Source of the DNA: Hirudo medicinalis
Taxonomy: Eukaryota > Annelida > Clitellata > Hirudinida > Hirudinidae
Direction of reading: 5' to 3'
Length of the DNA: 60,532 nucleotides
NCBI GenBank assembly: GCA_011800805.1
Contig: MPNW01000298.1
Coordinates: 133,708-194,239, forward strand
Shown here: positions 36,263 through 49,600 of the stretch, in pieces
How positions within the stretch are numbered: position 1 is the first letter of the stretch
How the letters are laid out: each line of letters opens with the position of its first letter
Position numbers and translations under genes: made by a program
Notes under the pieces: model-generated
What the model was told of the DNA's origin: nothing
Databases searched by the model: none
The model's input: only the letters and a program-made list of their open reading frames with translations

Positions 36263-39200
36263 ATGCACGCATCAAAAACTAAAGTTAAAGACGGTCATCA
36301 GTTTGAAATAATTTTGAATGTAAATTTCAACACCGCCACAGTTGAAGTTGAGGATCTTGAAACCCACGAGAAATGGGAAAGTACTTTTGACGCTAATTGT
36401 AAGATGTGTTGATTGAATTATGATATATGGAATGAAATAAGGCGAGCTGACTAATTTGCATATCTTTTAAGTTGTTGAAGAGCTTACAAGAAAAGTTGGA
36501 AGTTTCAAAAAATTTCCTGTTTTTATATCTATGCTGGAATCAGCTGTAAAAGAAGTTAGTAACTAGTGATTTAAGTTAATGAACAACAACAATTGATTTA
36601 AGCAATAAATTAGCACTGGTTGTGTGATTCTGTCAATTTTCCAGACAAGTTCCTCAGTCAGTGTTCAACTCCTGAATTATTCTGAATTTGAACTTTTAAG
36701 AAACAAAAAATTTGGTTTACAAACTTCACTGCAAAGCCTACAATCACCCTCTCAGACATTGCATGAAAGAAAATTTCTTATTTTGCATCATGTTGGTGAA
36801 TTTGACAGGTTGGACAAATTAACAAATCTGCTCTTTAATTTTGGCATTTATTTCTGAACTAATATAATATAACATAATATATTACTAATTTATGATTTTA
36901 ATAAATGATTTTAATAAATAATTTTGATATATGATTTAATTTTACGATTTAAAAATTCACAGTTGGTCAAATGAGTTAAATATTTACTTTTAATGAAATT
37001 ATTCCAAACAGGACAAGATATCCTCTCGCCTTGAATTACCTTGGTGTTCTTGATGTGAAACTTCTCCAAGAAAAACTGAAGAAAGTTCAATTAGAACTTG
37101 CAACATATCGCAATCAGGTCTTGATGATTGTGTTGGTGATTGTCTGTGATTTTGCGATTTGAATGAAAATTATTAAATTATTTGTGTTTGATTGGACAGG
37201 TTGATTGGTTAAGAGGTTGAACTCTTGACTTTTTGACAATTCCTTAAACTAAATTCAAATTTATGGACAGGGGATTATGAGTTATCATTGAATAACAATG
37301 TGTTAAATGTGTTTTGGAAAGATAACTGTTTAAGATTTGTTTTAGTTGCCTTGGAACTTAATGTTATTGCTTAATATTATTGCAGAACCTAACCATTGGA
37401 CAGAATCGAGAGATAAACAATCTCAAGAAAGAGTTAGAACTTTATTCTTCTAGCATATGCTAAGATATTATGTAATTACCTAATTAACACATTAAAATAT
37501 AAAATCAATAAAACTAATTTGACACCATTTTGGCTGCACTAGAGTGGAACGGTTAAAGAAAGAAAAATCAGAAATTGAAGCCGAATTCGAAGAGTTCAAA
37601 AAAGCATTGGAAAGGAAGGACAAGGGTCGCAAAGAGTCGCACAAGTTGAGAAATTTCATCAACAACATGGAGAAGGACCTCATGAATGAAGTACTGAGGC
37701 ACAGGAGTTCTGTGGGCAAGAAACTTTTGGAGAACAAAACCCTCACTGCTGAAGTAGAATCGAATGATGATGATGATATAAAATACTTTTTTTTAGATCC
37801 AGTCTGCTCGTGCGCTTTAGATTGATTGACTGATCGAGATCACCATAGTGCCTTTTACATCCTGGCCTGGATACTCTTAGGCACTTAAAATATGTGCTAA
37901 ATAAATAAGAATAATTCTAAATTTTTAACCTTAATTCTAAATATTTAATTTTAATTCTAAATATTTAATCTTAATTCTAAATATTTAACCTTAATTCTAA
38001 ATATTTAATCTTAATAAGATTGTACAAAATCAAATTCTCAGGTCAAGAAGTTAAAAGCGTCTGAGTTCAGATTGAGAACTCAGGTTCAAACTCTTAAAAA
38101 TGAAGTCTTTCAGTTGAAGAGGTTTGCAGATAAAAATAGATTCAATTAATTATTCATGACTTCAATTCTAAAGTCTCTTTTGCCCACTTACAAATATTCA
38201 ACGTACTTGTTTGTCTGCCCACGTTCTTACATTTGGTCGATCGCACTAATGTTTACGAGGTCATGTGAATCAAGTTTCTTGACGTTAATGTTTACGATAT
38301 TATGTGTTGTAATAACAATAGGTTTGTTATTGAAAATGCACAGGGTTTCCTCAAGAAGTTCCCTCCCAGAAAGGTCACGTGGCTCAAGTTTGGAGTCAAG
38401 GGTCAGCAGTAGGTCATGCAGGAGTCAACAGATGTGATTGAATTTGCATAATCATTTAATTAATATTCGTTGATTAATCAATTATATTCATGAAAAATTA
38501 CACGTTACTTAAGTGTAACTGTGGGAAATTATAATTATAATGAATTAATTAATTACAATTTATATGTCAGGATTAAGGTCATAATTATAGACTATTATAA
38601 TTATTATTTTTATTTCATCAGCTTGTTCTGAAGCATAAATCATTGTTATTCCAAATTGTTAAAGAGTCTTACTTTTAATATTTATTATGACATTATTATT
38701 AAGATATTATTATTATTATATTAAAAAAGAAGTGTCTCTTATTACTTTTTATTTGTTAATCCTTGAAAGCTACTCCAGAAACTGTCGAAGGGACCTTGCC
38801 CCGTTGATGAAGGTCAGATCCCTCTCAGATGATCCTTCAACGAAATCATCTCCGTTTGGTCAAAACAGGAAGCCTTCACCTGCAGGTTGAAATAACAATT
38901 TATCGGAGAAAAAATCTTCCTTGTAATGTTCAGGAATTCATGAGCAGATTGTTTATTGCATAATTATTTGTTTTATTGAAATTTGATGATTTATATCATT
39001 AATTAATTAATTTATTTATTAATGCACTGCATGTTGCCTTGGTGACATTAGCTAATTAATTGTTGATAATGATAATGGTAGTAAAATTGGATTTTTAATA
39101 TGCCCAGCTAAGTTGAGGTGATAAGTGAAGATGATGGTAATGATTTAACAATAATTCCATGTTAAATTATTTATAAATAATTAAACTTAACTGCTTCATC

Positions 39201-40434
39201 AAGACCAAGAGTTCCAAGAGTTAAGATCAACCAGGCCATTATTGCTACTATTTGCATTGTTTACCTATGTTTTCTTCAGCTGGCCACAGATCGAGGTTTG
39301 ATCCAACTGCTTACGTGCTTGAGAGGAAGAACAAGCTGCTTGAAATCCAGAGAAAACGGTTTGTCTCAATAACAGGAATATTAGTACATCTTCGTTTGTA
39401 TTAAAAATTCATTTTTAATTTGGGCTGGAGTCTGCAATCAGTAACTATCCTACAGTCTATCTATTAGTAACTGTTCCATATTTTCTGTCGCAAGCTGTGG
39501 GAGTTACATAGCATTTCTGAATAGAATTACAAAAACAAATTGATTGTTGGGTTAACCTTTTTGATGTTGAAAACATTGCTTTTCAGTTACGGTTGTTTTA
39601 ATGCTTTTAATTCTGAAGACAAACACAAAAACAAAGTTTGTAGTAATTGTTTGACATTTATTTATATATTTATTATAAATTCTCACAGGGAATCCTCTAT
39701 AGAATCAAGAAGGAGTCGATTTTCTCCTGACAATGGAAGGAAAAGTGAGCCAGTTGCTCCCTCACTCTAGACATTTGTTACAATAATTTGTTACAATAAC
39801 TTGTTACAATAACTTGTTACAATAACTTGTTACAATTTACAATTACTTTACAATTTACAAGGATTTACAATCTTTAGATTGAATAATCCATTCAGATCGA
39901 AATTATGTTGAAATGTTTATTTTTATTGTTTCACTTGCACAATCGAATTCTTTAAAAGGATTCCACAGTGAAGCTACTCAGTCCTCAGCAGAATCATGCA
40001 CTTCTGTTCAGCAAAAGAAGTAAGTGGTTAATTATTGCAGAAATTTAGGTGATTAAATTTGATTTCCTAAAAGTGAAATGCAACTACAATTTCGAGCTTG
40101 AACTTTGCAGAAATTCAGCAAATTCCAGGAAGTACAGGAGCTCGATACAAGCCGAACTAGAAAGTTCGTAGGACCGAAGCATTTACAAACTATCCGTCCC
40201 CAAGAGAATTTTGTCTATCCCCTTCGCTAAATTTTATTTTAAATTTCATTTTAAGCCTCGACACTTATCAAGCAAGCCCCTCATGCCTGAATCAAATAGC
40301 AATATCATCTTGGCAATAATCAGAAAATTTTCTTTCTATTCACCACAGCCGAGGCTTCAGATGCAGAGCCGGCTGTGACGGACATCGACCTGAGGTTGGA
40401 AAGACTCAAGCAATTCGTAAAGGAGCTGCTGTAA
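36263..40434 (+). CDS. CCDC61: Coiled-coil domain-containing protein 61 (VFL3) homologue
   Basis: CCDC61/VFL3 is a centriole and basal-body protein of the SAS6-XRCC4 fold superfamily that helps anchor basal-body rootlets and spindle poles. Fourteen exons join in phase: 36263-36398, 36472-36554, 36645-36808, 37012-37117, 37386-37432, 37543-37753, 38042-38121, 38344-38412, 38770-38885, 39280-39358, 39689-39744, 39989-40019, 40111-40163 and 40349-40434; 1,317 bp, 438 aa (human about 510). The N-terminal globular head (residues 1-150) includes EEL TRKVGSFKKFPVF and MLESAV, then YSEFELLRNKK and FLILHHVGEFDR. A coiled coil follows (about 175-300), then a serine/arginine-rich linker, the conserved RFDPTAYVLERK block, and the C-terminal DIDLRLERLKQFVKELL helix. 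Donor choices at exon 5 (GTTAGA) and acceptor choice at exon 12 were made by phase and homology. It is convergent with CDAN1. Confidence 0.95.
37903..38012. repeat. Tandem repeat in CCDC61 intron 6
   Basis: Four to five copies of a ~22-bp unit TTAATTCTAAATATTTAA(T/C)C directly upstream of exon 7. Intronic, no coding effect expected. Confidence 0.85.
39778..39840. repeat. Tandem repeat in CCDC61 intron 11
   Basis: About four copies of a 16-bp unit TTGTTACAATAACTTG, beginning just after exon 11, then degenerating into TTTACAA repeats. Confidence 0.85.
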
Positions 40435-40649
40435 AATTTCCAAGAAAAATTGAAACAAACACAAATTGCTTTTCGTGTTTTATTTGTTTTCTCTTGTCTT
40501 TAAACTGACAGTTTGAATGCAGTTTGAAATCATGATAATTTAAAAAAGGTTTTGCAAAGATATTATTTCTTGTAAATAAATGCATGCAGCAGTTCAAATA
40601 TTTTTATGCTTGAGTAACTTGATAAACTTTCAACTTGTCCTTGGCTTCT
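40435..40649. other. Convergent 3' interval between CCDC61 and CDAN1
   Basis: Only about 215 bp separate the two stop codons, so the two 3' UTRs must be very short or overlap. An AATAAA lies on the plus strand at about 40575. Confidence 0.7.
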
Positions 40650-43600
40650 TCAGTCAATCCTGATGATGATACCCTCCTCATGGAGTCTTTTTAGGATTGC
40701 TTGCAAGATGGAGCTCTTTGAAATCAAAAACAAAAATCATAAATTTTTCATAATTTTCGATTAAATTATAATAACTTCTAATTAAAACTCTGTCATATAA
40801 TCATCTATTCATTTTATAGGAGACTACTTTTACAGGAAAGTCATCTTGAATTTTGAATAATATTTAATTCCAAAGCACATTATAGCTCCAAATAATTAAT
40901 ATCCTCTCCAGTATGGCTGTTATTCATCTGCCACTAACCAGTTGCATTGAAGTACTTATGTGCCTGAGAGGTGCCGCATATTTGCAAGTAAGACGTGCTT
41001 GTCATGACAAGTCTTAATCATTCAATGTCACTAACGATACCAACATCAAATTCAACAAACCTCAAGGGTTTTGGCAGCATGGAAGAGTTCTTCGAAGTCC
41101 TCAGGATCAACATCACCTCTCCATATTGACATGAGTTCATTTTCCAAAAGATCGTTCCATAGCGTATCTGATTCTCGAACTGAATCAAATTTTATCTTGG
41201 TTTTATTAAATAAATATCAAGTAACATTCAAGTTATTACATGATTACATTAGTTAGTATTATATTATTATTCTTAATATTACTAAATAACATCAATCAAA
41301 CAAACTGATGGTGAGAGCCAGTGAGATGGTCAAGGAGTGGAGAAGGGTTCTTGCTTGCTCATGGAGAAGCTGAATGAGGTCATTATTAAATATTAGGAAA
41401 ATAATTTGAATATTTTAAAAGATTTATTTCAATTTATAAACTTCATGGGCTCAATATTATTATCATTATTATTAATAATGTTATTGATGTTATTATTATT
41501 ATTATTGTAGTTTGTCATAAGACATTATCATTAAAATGACATAGTTCAGATTAATTGAAAGCTTAAAACAACTTAGCTACATTTAATGAAAATAGGTGTT
41601 ACAACTTACTTTGTGTGGATCTTCCAAGACTCTTTTGACTTGACAAAGCACCATTTTGATGACATCAGATCTTGAATCAAGAGAGTGCATTGACAAAGAC
41701 GCCAACAAGTCCTGGACCGACGCAATCACCCCGGACGGAAGAAGTTCGTCAACTTCCTCCTTGATTTTACAAACTTTGGTTTGACTTTCACAGCCTCTTC
41801 GTTTGATCAGAGTCTTGTCTTCTTTTTTGCGATTTTCTTGGAGTAGGGCACTCAGGTCGTTGAAATGAGGTTCACTTGCATTCAGTGCAAACAACATTGA
41901 GTGGTTGTTCATGGAGTTGTTGGCATCATCATCATCATCTTGGATTTCGACGAGGCTCCGATTGACGACCTTTGAATCGGCCGACCTCTTGGAACGATCG
42001 AGAGATTCAACACTTGGATTGATGGGAGAGCAACCTGCCATCTCCCTGTTGCCACCTGTACGTATGATTTCAACAACATCTTCTGAGTTAGTGAAGCTCT
42101 TGTTGGGCCTGCTGAGTTGGACCAGGTAGTCTGAGAGATGGTTGTAAAGTTGGAACTGCTTGTTCAGTTCTGAGGCAATCTCCTTTAGGAAGGTGTCTGA
42201 ATATGAATCGTGTTACAACTAATAAGAATAATAAACAATTTAATTAATTATTTGATTTTCATGCATTTGTTCATGTTTAGTATTCAGGAGGAACAAAGCA
42301 AGGAATGAGTTTAAAGACTGATTCACTTGAAAACACATTTCCATTATTTATTCAGACTTGTAAAACGTAGTTCTCTTATTATCTGAATGTTATTAACCTA
42401 TTAACAATTATTACTAAATATTAGCAACTCACCTGGAGATAAATTTCCCCTTTTCCAGTCGAAAGCTTTTTCCTTGATGTTCTTGCAGCAGATGGCAGTG
42501 GAGATGGAAAGAACCTGAGGAACTGTTGACTCTGGAAGGAGGTTTGTGAGGACCAGTTGTGCCCTCTCACAAAATGAGCTGACAAAAAGAAGAAAAGCTT
42601 TAAAAAGAAATACAAGAAGCCATCAGGCTTTATTATGCAACCAGATCAGTGGATGTCATGTTACTATTAATAATAATAAATGTATTTATATAGCACTGCC
42701 AGCTTAAGCAGGGGCACTTCATGGTGGTGCAAGCTGGGTTGCAAATGCAACACCTGATGATATCAAGTGTTATTATATTATTGCAAAATTACAGAGCAAA
42801 TTATTTGCATAGGTTAATATTTCACTGCTCAAATATTCAAATTAATGAATTCATGAACCAACTCCAGTGTTGAATCCTCTCCAAAAACCAAGTCATGTTT
42901 CAAGTCTTCTGCCTTCTTGTTAATAACACTGATGAGATTTGTCTGTTGAGAGGCACATATCACAACATTACTAGGCAGCAATGCAGCATTGTAATACAAA
43001 ATACAGTTGTCTGCACATCAGTAAATACTGAATTTGAACCAACGAAAACAAATTGACCTCTTCAAAACCTTCACCCAAATTAGCTGCTAAGTCTCTGGCA
43101 AAGGTCTGAGCCTTTTTCATGTGAGCTTTTATTTGACGATTCTGAATATAGTACATAATATATTTAATAAATTTTTAAACAAATTTAAAATACTTATTTT
43201 TTGATGAACAAATTGTCACTTAACAAAACATTATCAAAATAATGTGACTGCAAGAACATGTGTGGTCAATGATGAAATAACAAGTAATGCAATATTATTA
43301 ATATTAGCAACTAGTGGATGCATCTAGTGTCACATAAGCAGAAATTAACATAATATATAACAAAATATTCATTTAATGAGTTCAATTGGTGAATTTAAAT
43401 ATTCGTAACCACTCCATAAAAATTGATAAAATAGTCAAAATGAACTTGGTCGAAAGGTAGCAGGTTCAAATCCTCACCTGGAAAACGAGAACCCACGAAG
43501 AAAAGATCCTCTCGCACACGAATTCAACCGACCTCTTCAGAGATGCAGAATGCATCTGGAAGAAACTGACCTCCAACTTTTTCTGAAAATAAAAACATTA

Positions 43601-46600
43601 AGATGTAAAAATAAAAAAAAAACTTTACAAATAAAATATTTGAATTCTAGTCAGCCATTAATGCATGCTTATGAATATTTTTGAGATCATGACAACTTGA
43701 AATTCAATTGAAACATTTTAATATCCTAAAAATCCCAGTCTTCAGGTAACCTTGACATCACATGTGGCACTCAATTCATCCTTAAGGCTGAGGCTGAGGG
43801 GGCTGAAATGGCTGAGGGGAGAAGATTTTGGGTTGATTTTCCTTATCGGGTGTTTTCCACATTCACCGGGTCCACGATGGACGTCACAATGTTGCAGGAG
43901 GTATTGGATTCTGCCTGATGTTAAATCTATCAGTTAATTCATTATTCATTATTTTTTAAACGTTTTAGTCAATTTGTTTACTTAGTTTTATTTAATTTAA
44001 TTATTTTAATGAGACCCACAACTACAAAGTGAATGCAGCACAATTAAAAACCTGAATGCGTCGGTTGACATCTTGAAATCACTTCTCTGGAGATGTTTAT
44101 GTTGTGGTCCTGAACGAGTCGACGTTTTCAGCCAACAAATTGTTCACAAGGAATAAATACACATTGACAAAATGACAATGTTACAGTCACATTACTTACT
44201 AGAAAAATTAACTTACCAAAGATACTTTTAATCGTTCCAACTCATTTGAATCGAGAGCTTTGAAGGTTTTGAATAAGAGATCTTTTGGAAATAAATCCAG
44301 CTGTTTGTTTTAAGATTTAAAATAATTGGAGATTTGGATTAATTGGAGATTTGAATTAATTGGAAGAATATAGTGTTTCTTCATTAATAATTCAATTCAT
44401 GCAAACCTCAAAAAACCATCCCAACATGTTGGAGGCAATGACAAACATTTTGGATTTTGAATTTGAAAAAGCATCGAAGGAAGAACTGAAAATGAAATTA
44501 ATAAGTTAACTTTAATCAAGTGATGTTTAGTAAAACTTCGAGCTACTTACTATGGAAACCATCTCGTTAAAGAAAGTAAGCAATTATTTCGAGAAATTAT
44601 TAACATTTATGATTAAAAATTTAATAAATAACTAAATTGAATTGTCTGATTGTAACCATCATTTCTAAAAATCATCAGCCACAAAAAAACCCACGAAACT
44701 GCAAACCTACTGGTAGATGGTGACGAGGAATTCAAAGATATTTATGGTAGTTTGAAGACGGGTGGCCATGCTGTCCATGAGGCTGAGGTGGTTGAGGGAC
44801 CAGGAGAGTCCAATGACCAGGGACCCCCGATGGAGATGTTGCTTCAAGTCCGAGAGGATGCTAATCCGCTCTGGGAGCTGAAATGGTATCAAACCTTTTG
44901 TAAATATTGTAGGGTTCTAAAATTAAGTTTATGTTCTATTTATATTAGATTTATTCAGAAGAACAAGAAGAAGAAGAAGAAGAAGAAGAAGAAGAACAAC
45001 AACAACAACAACAGTAACAAGAGTCAATAATTTAAATTGACATTCACATAATAATTGTCACATTCCTCTGCACTCGTCAAGGATTGGTAAAAGCAAGTTT
45101 TCTCGTCGAGTTCAACAGAAGAGGCTTTCAAATCCCACCAAGGATGAGTTGTGGTCCATCAAACTCGTATTCTTTGCACGAGCACTTGGAAATAATAACT
45201 TAATCTCTGGTTTCACAACTAATCCATCTGACTTTTCAAAAACATCAAGCGAGGAAAGATACCTTCCACATGAACCTCACTCAATGCCAACAATACTAAC
45301 AGTCATGATAATTGGTTAAGTGATGGCTAACTTAATGTTAGACCATTAACAAAAATAAAGATTTGATTTCCTGCAGAATATCGTACATTTATTACATTTA
45401 ACAAGAAAATAAAATAGATTTTAACAACCCTGTTCCTCATGGCGATGAGAGCTGACTCATCAAACTGAGTGAGGCACTCGTCAGTTCTGTAAGGGAGGAA
45501 GGACACAAAACCAAGAAACTTTCCAAGTATTTGAAGAGTTACAAGCTGATTCAGAAACCCACTTTGCTGGAAATTGTTCACAATTTAAATTACAAATTAT
45601 AATTTAAAAAATAACATGTTTAGGTTTTAATTAAAAGGTAAGTGATCTAATTGTTGGTTGATAAACAAAATAATGGATATTGTTAATCTGCAAATAATAG
45701 AATATCAATTAAAATAAAAACTTCAAGTTATAAACTCGATGGGACTTACAAAAGATGTAGAGGTCGTGTCACAATTTGAACTCGAATCAAGGACCAGGTT
45801 CACGGTTGATTCGGACACCTAGGAAGAAATAGCGAGGTGATTAAATCAATTAACCGAACCAATTAAAACAACAAATTTTAAAAAGCAAACAAATGCAATT
45901 AGTTTCACAACTAATTCAAATTTTGAATCAAATTGTCAAAGAAACCTCGTCAATCTTTGCGTAGAGTGCATCGATGAGAAGCACATGGAATGAGTTGTCA
46001 AAGGAGAGTGCGATGAAGTCCCTAAAGAATTCCTGAGACTTCGGAAAGGTCGGGCTGACGTCGGAACATGGAGGTGGAGAGCCTACCAGTCTACCTTGGA
46101 GTCTTGGAACGGACATTTATTCATTAAAGAAATTATGAATTTGTTACTAGTGATGATACATCCACGAATTATTAATTTATCACCTCTTCAGTCTATCGGG
46201 ATCAGCGGCCTTGAGTTCAGTCAGTTGAGAATTGTCTTTGTTCGTCTTGCCCGAGCAGCAGGTCTTCAATCAATTAATTTGTTTATTTTATTTAACAATT
46301 TGAAATTATTCTTGTAAATAAAGATAATTTAACAATAGCAACATGAGACCAATCAGCTTTTATAAGAAAAAGATGAAACCTTTATTAACTGGGACACAAA
46401 CAGTCGAACGAAGCGCAATTGGTCGGTGAGAGTTGGCTGACAGCCAATGAGAATTGTTCGAATGGTGTCAACCTTCACCTTCATGGACCAGCCAATGGAG
46501 AGATGCTCCTTCTCCCACTCTCTTAAAAGCTGATAAAACATGTCTCTGCAAATAAAATGTACTTAAAAATAAAAAATACAAATATTTGTAATTCTGACTT

Positions 46601-49600
46601 TTAAAGAGAAATGATTTCTCTGGAAATCACTTGCATTAAAAAATAATATTATAAAATATATATATATATATATATATATCAAATATATTTGAAATATTAA
46701 TTTCAAATTGAAAAATAATCGAATTTAAAAATCAAACACAAACCTCTGCTTTTTGAAGATGTTGAAGGCATTGTTGGAAGGGAAGTTGGACCTCGTGTCG
46801 GTGTCTTCGTCGAAGTTGATCCCTCCTGACAGAGTTATTTCATCCTGGATGAGGTCCTAGGAATGTAATTTTAAAATAATATAATAACTTGATAACATTA
46901 ATATCCTCATCTTTCTACAATTAGTTGCTGCTAAATGGCAATTATTGTTGTTGTGATTTTGAGTTGTGGTGAGCTTGTGGACGTGTGAAAGGAGATTCAC
47001 TTCAAATTGCTGTCAGTCGTTTACGAGTTGTTTAAGCTTTGGTCGACTTTGTATTTGTTTGAATTGGATGTTGTCTTGAAGTTTAGTTGTGGTAGTTTTG
47101 GTCGAGTTAGTACAACAGACCCAACAATTGTTGTTGTTATTGTTAATGTTGTTATTGCTATTATTAAATAACTTTAATTATTTAGTGCAACTAACTGATT
47201 CATCACACCAAAGCAAACAAGCAACTTTTCATAACATTTTTAAACAAAAAAAAAACTCAAGAAGAGAGTGAAATCATGGTAAACAGATCACAAGAATCAC
47301 AAAAGCCAATTGATGCAATTATTTATCCTTTTTATTTTTTATCCGTTCACCAGTACAAAAGAACTTAAAACAATCGATTGTTATGATCTCACCTCTTGTG
47401 ATGAGATCCTGACGAGTTCTGAAATGTTTTGAAGGAGGTCAGAAGCAAAAAGCTTCAAGCGTTTGTTTTCTGACAGCAACCTCAGAGTGTCATGGTTGAG
47501 GATTTCCAACCAACTGAAAATATAAATAATTTAGCAGCAATTTTACATTAATTCCTTGCTTTACAATTTCAGCATTTAAACAATTTTATATTTTGATCAG
47601 TCAAACATTTAATTCAATTTGATTAATTAAAGTGATATTATAGATAACAATGTCTAATTAAAATGACAAATAATTAGATTGAAAATGAGAAAAATACCAG
47701 CTGATATTTTGCAGCACTCTGCAAGAGAAATACACAACATTGCTGAGAGATGAGAAATATTTTCTGCCTAAAAATTGAAAATTACTTTTTCTTTTTACAT
47801 ATTTTTACAAAAAAATTCATCTCCAGTTATTGATTGAATATAAGCCACCTGCAGTCCTGCATTTTTCAGCATCGATGTTGGAGGTCAGAAGTTGGACTAC
47901 CATGTACAACTCATTCATAACACTTGAAGTCAGACCCTCTTCAAAGATTACAAAAAGCATTTAGCAATTTAAGAATGCCAATTTAAAAACAAAACAATTA
48001 TATGTTGCTCTTTAAACTTAATTCACATAATTTAATTCATTAAGAAGCAAGTCATGTCATACAGGTTAACTATTACTAATATCCATTTATTATTATTATT
48101 AAGTTATTGTTGTATCAGTAAGGGTGCTTCAAAAAAAAATCATCTCACCATTAATGAGGTATGAATAGAAATCTGACAAAAGGTTCAATTCATCCATGTT
48201 TGTTACGTCTTCAATTTGGGGCTCATAGATTTTTGACTTTGATTTCATTGGCTGAGGAGACAACTGGAAGTTTCTTTCCAGTGGCTTGCCAGATCGAGAA
48301 TGCTGCATGCTTTATGGAGCAATCAATCATGAGCAAGACTGAAGCTATTCACAATTTCTTAAAACAGTCTTTTTTATGGTTTTTGATTCAAAATTTAATT
48401 TAAAATCATCACAGATTTCAAAAGACCATCAACATAGAGAGTCGATTAGCAAAAGATGATATTTTGCAGATATCAGATTATCTAGGACCTGACTAAGCCA
48501 ACTAATCGATGTCTTGATTGTCCATTTGTTTGTTGAACGAGTGCATCTCATTGCAAGCAATTAGGGTATTTAATGACAACGAGACACAAAACAAAGTGCA
48601 CCCATCCTCCGACCACCAACGATATCAATGTTGTCAATGATATGGACAGAAAATTGATCTTCATGTTGCCATCGACAACAACTTTGATAAGTTCAATCAA
48701 CAATCAATTACTGATAGCTACCAATGGAGGATAGCAGCTCTTTAGATCTGAGTACATATTTTTTTAGTATCATCATCACCATCGACATCATCATCATCAT
48801 CATCACATCCGTCATCAAAAAAGACATGCAATAAAACATGAAACAGTTGAATTTAACTCACTTGTAAGAGGAGTCGACAACTTCTTGTGGAGGTTTTGCC
48901 CACAGGGACCTCGGCATGGCCGAAGCAGGTGCAGGGATGATCGTTGGTTTTTCAAACGCTTGGTTCTGATCTTTTGGAACTTTGATGGGCCTGTTGCCAA
49001 AAGTTGAGGACATTTCCTCTTCTCTCCCGCTCGAAACGACAGTCGTCGAAAGTCGTCTGCTTGAAGATTGTATAACATTTCTTGAAAGGAAAATTAGAAC
49101 AATTAGAAGGGGTTTCTGCCTTAATTAAACCACACTATACTATTAATTTATACTTTAATTAACGACAGAAATATAAAATTAATTAAACATAATAAGTCAT
49201 TTAATTTCAATTAATCAAAACATTTCATTCCATCATCTTGATAAGAATGTCAGTAGGATAGTGGAAGCTCCCATATATCAAAGATCCGTAGTGGATGTCG
49301 TTTCCATTTTATTTTCAATTCTGCGGTCGACATGTTGGCATTTCGTATATTAAATCATCACCATTAAAAAAATGAAATTGTGATATTGCATAATAATAAT
49401 TTATATTATTATATATTATTATTAAATATAATAATTAAATATATATAATTAAATATTATTATTATTATTATTATAATTAATATATAATAATTATTATTAT
49501 TATTAAGCACCTTTTTGGTTTGGTTGATGATTCAGATATGCTGGGAAATTCATTTGAATCCAAAGTGAAGTTTGGAAGTGGTTGAAATTTTGCATCTTTA

